Source: a virus
Reading direction: 5' to 3' (one strand)
Virus record (IMG/VR): IMGVR_UViG_3300042446_000561
Coordinates: 1 to 56,970 of that record
Length of the DNA stretch: 56,970 nucleotides
Shown here: piece by piece, positions 52,218 to 56,970 of the stretch
Position numbering within the stretch: position 1 is the first letter of the stretch
Layout: each line of letters opens with the position of its first letter
Position numbers and translations under genes: made by a program
The notes under the pieces: generated by a model
What the model was told of the DNA's origin: nothing
Seen by the model: the letters and a program-made list of their open reading frames with translations, nothing else
The model's database searches: none

Positions 52218-53581
52218 TGCCTATCCGTTACTGTATATTCTACCCAATCGCCTAGTTGAGTGCTGCCATTTGTAATAGCAGTCGGGTATGCTGCAAATAT
52301 CGCATCTAAAAAGTCATTATATTTTTTGGTTATTTCTTCTAGTGTAAAATTTATCATAGTATAGTCAGTGGCAAATATGTTACTATAAAAAAAGAACGGA
52401 GTGCCTCCTATAGTCTTAGACAACAAACTTTTAACTTCGTCAAGTTCAAATAAGTTGCATTTTACATACTCAACTTCACAGGTTTTAAATCTATTCCATA
52501 GTTCTTTGAATTTTTCTTCACTGCCAAAGTCAGAAAACAAAAGTTTTTGATTTTCTTCAATGCTGCCATTGATGTATTTGTAATATTGCTTAAAGTCATC
52601 TGACTGTTTTGCTAGATACTTTGGAAAATCATTGCCATCCCAAGTTTCTTTAAGTTTTTTGATCCAGTCAAGTGATTTTTCATGAAAGTCATAAAACACA
52701 AATTTCACAGTATCATTTCCATTTAGTATATCAAGATATTTAAACCCTGATGCTGTGCCAAAGTACGTATCACACTTTTTATTACCATGAAAGTAATATC
52801 GTTCACTGTTATATACCCAAATAGTAGGCGCAAGTTTGAATGTTTTTATCCATTTCTTTTGATTAGAGTTGGATACTAACTTTGTATTACGTTTTATAAA
52901 TGCTTCATATAGGTTATCTGTATCTGATTCAGGATAGATAAACAATCTACATTTACGCATTTCATCAGTAAAGTTGTCTATCTTAATACCATTGGCAAAC
53001 GCAGCTTTTAGAAATCCATATCCTTGGCTAGTTCTAGTGCCTACTGTTGTGCCTTCAGAACCTTGCATCCAATATGGTGTATATCGATCATGAAAGTTCT
53101 CTTTTGAACGTATATAGTTAGGAAGTTCTTCTGTTACTGTATCCCACCCGCCAAATTTAGGAGATCCTATCTCTTTCCATTTGTTGATGTTAACAAACAT
53201 CATCTGATGATGTATTTCAACCCACCCGGAACCATTCTCACTTTGCCAATCCAATGTAAATGCCAACGTAAAAAAGTCTGGATTGTCTATACTATACTGT
53301 TCAATTTGTTCCAGTAATACATTGCTTTTGATTAGATTACCAACTGATTGAATAAAGATTAAATCAAAATCTAAACTATCATTCATTGCATCATCAATGT
53401 TGTTATAAAACATAACTTTACCTTCGACGATAGGAGTTATCATTCTTGAAGTCAGTGAGAAAGTTAAGTCACGAACTTTATTAAACAGTTCAGTGTGTTT
53501 TTCGGCCACTCTTGCTTCATCAACAACAGCAAATTTTACTTTTTTACCTTCAAAAAATCGTCTTGTGTATACTACATTCAT
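52214..53581 (-). CDS. unknown accessory protein, 455 residues
   Basis: Visible segments are DLIFIQSVGNLIKSNVLLEQIEQY, LAFTLDWQSENGSGWVEIHHQMMFVNINKWKEIGSPKFGGWD, a middle LFIYPESDTDNLYEAF, then VKFVFYDFHEKSLDWIKKLKETWDG and a C-terminal KTIGGTPFFFYSNIFATDY. The N-terminal half has a nucleotide-binding-like strand/loop pattern, and the C-terminal half (FYDF-x-E, FYSN) recalls a Rossmann or methyltransferase-type domain, but no decisive motif is present, so I give no function. It overlaps both neighbours by 4 nt in the accessory operon. Confidence 0.6.
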   Translation of the reverse strand: MNVVYTRRFFEGKKVKFAVVDEARVAEKHTELFNKVRDLTFSLTSRMITPIVEGKVMFYNNIDDAMNDSLDFDLIFIQSVGNLIKSNVLLEQIEQYSIDNPDFFTLAFTLDWQSENGSGWVEIHHQMMFVNINKWKEIGSPKFGGWDTVTEELPNYIRSKENFHDRYTPYWMQGSEGTTVGTRTSQGYGFLKAAFANGIKIDNFTDEMRKCRLFIYPESDTDNLYEAFIKRNTKLVSNSNQKKWIKTFKLAPTIWVYNSERYYFHGNKKCDTYFGTASGFKYLDILNGNDTVKFVFYDFHEKSLDWIKKLKETWDGNDFPKYLAKQSDDFKQYYKYINGSIEENQKLLFSDFGSEEKFKELWNRFKTCEVEYVKCNLFELDEVKSLLSKTIGGTPFFFYSNIFATDYTMINFTLEEITKKYNDFLDAIFAAYPTAITNGSTQLGDWVEYTVTDRQ

Positions 53582-54252
53582 AAACTGTAAAACCCTTTAT
53601 CGTAATTTCCATGTACAATGACATGGTATCTAACTTCATTGCTGTTATTAATGACAATATGTTCAGTGCCAACATCTAACACTAATCCAGTACCAGGTTT
53701 AAATGGTACTATACCTTTATTCTTAAAAACAAAATGACATCCCTCTGGATTATTAATAGCAATATTTAATGGACTAAATGCTCTTTCAAATTTATTATCA
53801 CTATGTGGCATAATGTATCCACCTGGCGCAAGTCGCATAATACGTACACGATCAAATTCTGTAAATGGTAAACTACTTAAAAATTTGTATAAGTTAGGTA
53901 CACGCTCACACGCATCGGTCCAATGATATCCAGCTTCTGTAGCATTTGTGAACCCATACTTAGTATAATGCTCGGTCTTGTGTTTGTCAATACCATGTAG
54001 TGTCAAACTTTGCCACCCTTCGTGTCCGTACCCTTTTTTCTTGTCTTGTCCTCGATGATTGAAGTACAAGTCATCTACTGACTTACACTCGGTTAGTAAT
54101 AATTCAGTATCAAAGTCAAACTTGATAGGATAATACACACATTCTGGATCATCATGTGATTCTTGAAAGTTAGTATATGTTGGATTTGCGAAGTCTTTGT
54201 TTTGATTATAAAACTCAAGTAGATCTGGCGGAAAATTTGGTTGTGTGTTCAT
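53578..54252 (-). CDS. 2-oxoglutarate/Fe(II)-dependent oxygenase (Asp/Asn beta-hydroxylase-like)
   Basis: 224 residues. RIMRLAPGGYIMPHSDNKFERAFSPLNIAINNPEGCHFVFKN holds the metal-binding H-x-D pair (PHSD), and GTGLVLDVGTEHIVINNSNEVRYHVIVHG holds the distal His and the Arg that binds 2-oxoglutarate. This is the double-stranded beta-helix core of aspartyl/asparaginyl hydroxylases. It would hydroxylate a peptide, sugar or small molecule; the substrate is unknown. Coupled by ATGA overlaps to the 455-residue gene and to SGNH copy C. Confidence 0.8.
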   Translation of the reverse strand: MNTQPNFPPDLLEFYNQNKDFANPTYTNFQESHDDPECVYYPIKFDFDTELLLTECKSVDDLYFNHRGQDKKKGYGHEGWQSLTLHGIDKHKTEHYTKYGFTNATEAGYHWTDACERVPNLYKFLSSLPFTEFDRVRIMRLAPGGYIMPHSDNKFERAFSPLNIAINNPEGCHFVFKNKGIVPFKPGTGLVLDVGTEHIVINNSNEVRYHVIVHGNYDKGFYSL

Positions 54253-55085
54253 TTAAGATTATTTAATATATCATATCTATTTGGTATTAGCCCATTCGCT
54301 ACATATTTTAAATATTGTTCTTTGGATGTAATTTTTTCAATAACATTAGTTTTAAATTTATCATATGTAATATTGTCGATTGATGAATTTTGAATTGATT
54401 CTACCAACAAATTAGCTAGTATAGTTAAATTAGGAATAGTTAAATGATTGGACCTAGGATCAATTTTAGTAAATTCAGTCCACCATTTATAATCAAAATT
54501 TTCTTCGTGTTTTATTCCTACTTCGGATTGATTAATATTCATAAGAAAGATATTGGCTCTTAAAAAATTTGTAGAAGTTATATTATCAAAAATGTTTTTT
54601 TTATACTTTCCGGGAAAAGTAGGCAAAACTATAACGGTACACGAAGGATTGCTAACAGCAAAATTTTTTAAAAGTTGTATATATGATTCATGTGTAATTT
54701 CTTGCATACGTCGATTATGATTGACCATCCACCATTCAATATGATCTTTGTTTTTCCAATACCATTCTTGCGGAACATAGTGTTGTGGGACATGTAAATA
54801 AAGACTAGCTGTTTCTGGAGCTTCTGTTAATTGATAGGTGAAATACAATCTACCAGTCGAACTTGGTAAAAATATGATAATATCATTATCATCTATGATA
54901 TTATTTTCAACATCGTCTACAAATAATTTGATGGCATATTCTGTGCTACTACCAGATATAGCCTTATTTTTTACAGGAAGTCCTAATAAATTTCCAAGCA
55001 TTACACCCCAACCTGAAGCAAGCGGAGGACGTCCAACATCTTCTCTTGCGGCAAAACTATCGCCGTATATTCTTAATGTTTTCAT
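54249..55085 (-). CDS. SGNH/GDSL hydrolase-like protein, copy C
   Basis: 278 residues from ATG 55085, which overlaps the radical SAM stop (ATGA); the 18-nt longer frame is less likely. MKTLRIYGDSFAA (catalytic Ser10), SGSSTEYAIKLF, DIIIFLPSSTGR and KIDPRSNHLTIPNLTILANLLVES give the SGNH blocks. The ending YDKFKTNVIEKITSKEQYLKYV is shared with copies A and B. The middle has diverged (QEITHESYIQLLKNFAVSNPSC), so this is an older member of the triplication and could act on a different substrate. Confidence 0.72.
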   Translation of the reverse strand: MKTLRIYGDSFAAREDVGRPPLASGWGVMLGNLLGLPVKNKAISGSSTEYAIKLFVDDVENNIIDDNDIIIFLPSSTGRLYFTYQLTEAPETASLYLHVPQHYVPQEWYWKNKDHIEWWMVNHNRRMQEITHESYIQLLKNFAVSNPSCTVIVLPTFPGKYKKNIFDNITSTNFLRANIFLMNINQSEVGIKHEENFDYKWWTEFTKIDPRSNHLTIPNLTILANLLVESIQNSSIDNITYDKFKTNVIEKITSKEQYLKYVANGLIPNRYDILNNLK

Positions 55086-56230
55086 ATACTTTTTATTTCC
55101 CAAACTTTGTATTTTGGTACTGGTGATAGTTTATCCATATCAAAATAATCTACAATTTCTGGAAATACTTCTTTCCAATTTGATTTTCTATGTCTATCGT
55201 GATAGTTAATATAATTGAGCATGTATTGGCACTTCTGTACATCAAATGGGCTCATTATTTTAGAAATTCTACTATCTTCACCATATTTTTGTTTAATAAC
55301 TTCTTGTAAGGCAGGGGGTATAGAGTTCATATTCATTTCTAGACCAACGACTGGATGCGGGTTAAGAAACCATTTTTCTATCTTAGTAGTATTATGTTTT
55401 CCAATAGCAAATTTCTTTGCCCATTCGGTATAGGTATCTATGTAAAACATGTTAAAAGGAGTGGCAGTAAAACTAAGATTTATCACTAAATTAGAATGTT
55501 TTAATAAAAAATATTTTTCTAAATTAGCTTCGACTTGATGCCATTGTAATGGCCACCTTAAATAATTAAATTGTTCACCAATGGCATCAATACTAACTGC
55601 TACATTTACATCTCCAAATTTTTTCCATAATTCTAGTGTTTCTTCACATGGAAACAAACTTCCATTTGTCACATATACAAGGTTTACATCCTTTGGATTT
55701 TTAACTAATTTTAACATTCTTAGTTGTGTATTAGTTTTGAATGGTTCGCCACCAAAGAAATGTATTTGTTTTACTTTAGAAAAATCAATTATTTCAGTGA
55801 CAGTATTAATACGGTCTTCGACAGTTGTATTCCATCTATAGGTTGGACTTTTAAGTTTGAGTGTTTTTGTTTCGTATTGCTGCCATGTAGTACTATTCCA
55901 AGTCCCACACATTAAACAAGCGGCATTACAATCATCATCTAATTGCAATTCAATTTTAATAGGATCACCAATTGGATCGTTATTAGTGTATACTGACGTA
56001 TTAGTATTGGATATAGTTCTAGGAGAATCAGTTCCAGCTTTTTCTAAATCATAGCAATAGCTACACTCTGGAAGCCAGTCATCAACTTTGTTTAAATTTA
56101 AAAAAGTTTCTTTAATTTTATCTATGTCAAGTATATTAACTTGCGTTTGTGGAGTATGCTTAATCCAGCAACATGGTTTTACATTATCATAGGTAAAATG
56201 ATAGGTATTAGTTAAAAATTTACAAAACAT
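55082..56230 (-). CDS. radical SAM protein with N-terminal cysteines (twitch/SPASM-like)
   Basis: 382 residues from ATG 56230, preceded by AAAGGA at 7-nt spacing; the longer frame from 56266 is unlikely. Early cysteines (VKPCCWIKH, CSYCYDL) precede the radical SAM motif CNAACLMC (C-x3-C-x2-C) in KIELQLDDDCNAACLMCGTWN. HFFGGEPFKT is the SAM-binding GGE motif. VTNGSLFPCEETLELWKKFGDVNVAVSIDAIGEQFNYLR follows the usual radical SAM barrel order. This is the twitch-type family known from aquatic phage and bacterial gene clusters. Substrate unknown. It overlaps the upstream radical SAM gene by 11 nt. Confidence 0.8.
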   Translation of the reverse strand: MFCKFLTNTYHFTYDNVKPCCWIKHTPQTQVNILDIDKIKETFLNLNKVDDWLPECSYCYDLEKAGTDSPRTISNTNTSVYTNNDPIGDPIKIELQLDDDCNAACLMCGTWNSTTWQQYETKTLKLKSPTYRWNTTVEDRINTVTEIIDFSKVKQIHFFGGEPFKTNTQLRMLKLVKNPKDVNLVYVTNGSLFPCEETLELWKKFGDVNVAVSIDAIGEQFNYLRWPLQWHQVEANLEKYFLLKHSNLVINLSFTATPFNMFYIDTYTEWAKKFAIGKHNTTKIEKWFLNPHPVVGLEMNMNSIPPALQEVIKQKYGEDSRISKIMSPFDVQKCQYMLNYINYHDRHRKSNWKEVFPEIVDYFDMDKLSPVPKYKVWEIKSI

Positions 56231-56970
56231 TATCAATCCTTTTATTGATAGAAACATCAGTGTCACAATGGCATAAATTTACATTACATTTAACAGGTTG
56301 TGTTACCCATGTGATATTTTCTGGATCATTAATAGATCCCAATGGACCTCCGACACAACAGTTACCGGCGAATACTACTCCATTGTAATCAATGTAAAGT
56401 GATTTTAATCCGATTTCGCAATCATATCCTTTAAAATGAGTTAACCCGCTATTAACTAAGTCTGTGGTATTGGCATTTTCTATACTTGTACCATCTTGGA
56501 AAAAATATGTAGCACCTAGTCCGGGTACATCTCTACGATTCAAATGCAACATCTTGCCTGTGTTGTCAGGTCTATTTTGTTCAAACCACATTTGTTGGGG
56601 AACATTATATACATGAGCACTTGAATCCATCCCACGTTTGTCCTGTATCATTACTGGTTCTATTGTAAATTTATCTATTTTAGATAACTTATTGTATGCC
56701 GCCACACATTGTTCCCATTGTCCAGGCAGCATTAATATACGGACATTAGTTGGAATTAATTCTGCTACTGCTAATGTTTTTTCTAAAAAGTTTATATCAA
56801 CAAATTGCGAATGCCACGAAATTGATGCGTAATTTAGATACGGTGCTAACTCTTTCCAATACCTAACAGGTTTTGCTAGATTAGTTGTTACCCCGATAGT
56901 ATGCCCACGATCGTAAAACAGTTTACAAATTTCAGGAAAGAATGGACTGACGCTAGGCTCGCCTCCGCTG
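56220..56970 (-). CDS. second radical SAM protein of the 48999 type, 5' end beyond window
   Basis: The frame stays open to the right edge; the ATG at 56732 is internal. The visible part begins GGEPSVSPFFPEICKLFYDRGHTIGVTTN, which lines up with GGGEPSMSPFFPELVKLIHTAGHSITITSN of the gene at 48999, and the C-termini match too (CEIGLKSLYIDYNGVVFAGNCCVGG; NLCHCDTDVSINKR). The C-x3-C-x2-C motif must lie beyond the window. It heads the accessory operon as seen here and is followed by the twitch-type enzyme with an 11-nt overlap. Confidence 0.82.
   Translation of the reverse strand, partial: SGGEPSVSPFFPEICKLFYDRGHTIGVTTNLAKPVRYWKELAPYLNYASISWHSQFVDINFLEKTLAVAELIPTNVRILMLPGQWEQCVAAYNKLSKIDKFTIEPVMIQDKRGMDSSAHVYNVPQQMWFEQNRPDNTGKMLHLNRRDVPGLGATYFFQDGTSIENANTTDLVNSGLTHFKGYDCEIGLKSLYIDYNGVVFAGNCCVGGPLGSINDPENITWVTQPVKCNVNLCHCDTDVSINKRIDNVL

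Noticed and set aside
1-56970. tRNA genes, integrase, transposase or attachment sites
   Set aside because: No cloverleaf with a GTTC-type arm, no recombinase motifs and no flanking repeats were seen by eye; a tRNA search program was not available.

Overview
The window is part of the genome of a tailed, contractile-tail bacteriophage of the broad T4-like superfamily. The DNA is AT-rich, genes are tightly packed with many 4-nt ATGA overlaps, and I recognise T4-type proteins: portal gp20, baseplate gp26/gp51-like, gp46/gp47 recombination nuclease, late sigma factor gp55, and baseplate gp5, gp6, gp25 and gp53. The giant protein after gp6 sits where T4 has gp7. TATAAATA-type late-promoter octamers occur upstream of several virion genes. 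The large size of many virion proteins and the accessory sugar and surface-modification genes suggest an aquatic phage; the host cannot be read from the sequence. I saw no tRNA genes, CRISPR arrays, integrase or insertion sequence.

Layout. (1) 1-9879, minus strand: two tandem paralogous tape-measure-like proteins, one ending in an M15-type zinc peptidase domain and one carrying a GH19-type glycosidase domain, then portal, a small conserved protein and an acidic prohead-core protein cut by the window edge. (2) 9907-10952, plus: gp26-like protein followed by a short gp51-like reading frame in the -1 frame, with a canonical slippery heptamer at the junction. (3) 10953-11525: no gene, but a stem-loop-rich stretch that looks like a structured RNA, next to a GIY-YIG endonuclease gene (minus). 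(4) 11991-15735, minus: gp46, gp47 and gp55, behind a good sigma70-type promoter. (5) 15736-15849: divergent promoter region with two back-to-back -35 boxes. (6) 15850-42855, plus: baseplate operon ending in a 5101-residue protein that contains seven FG-GAP-like repeats. (7) 42909-45878, plus: small structural proteins and fibres, then a terminator. (8) 45942-48998, plus: glycosyltransferase-like cluster. (9) 56970-48999, minus: accessory operon with three radical SAM proteins, three paralogous SGNH hydrolases, a 2-oxoglutarate/Fe(II) oxygenase, a methyltransferase-like protein and a decayed stub of a second methyltransferase copy.

How it works together. gp55 would switch transcription to the late octamer promoters. 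gp46/gp47 would process DNA ends for recombination-dependent replication. The central operon builds the baseplate; its gp5-like spike has no visible lysozyme domain, and wall-degrading activity instead appears in the two tape-measure-like proteins. The terminal clusters probably make or modify a glycan or other small group displayed on the virion or host surface; their exact product is unknown.

The strongest unusual signals are the gp26/gp51 frameshift arrangement, the candidate structured RNA, the paired tape-measure/hydrolase paralogues, the propeller inside the giant baseplate protein, the repeated placement of late-promoter boxes only 6-7 nt before start codons, and the radical SAM/SGNH island with its recent tandem duplication.
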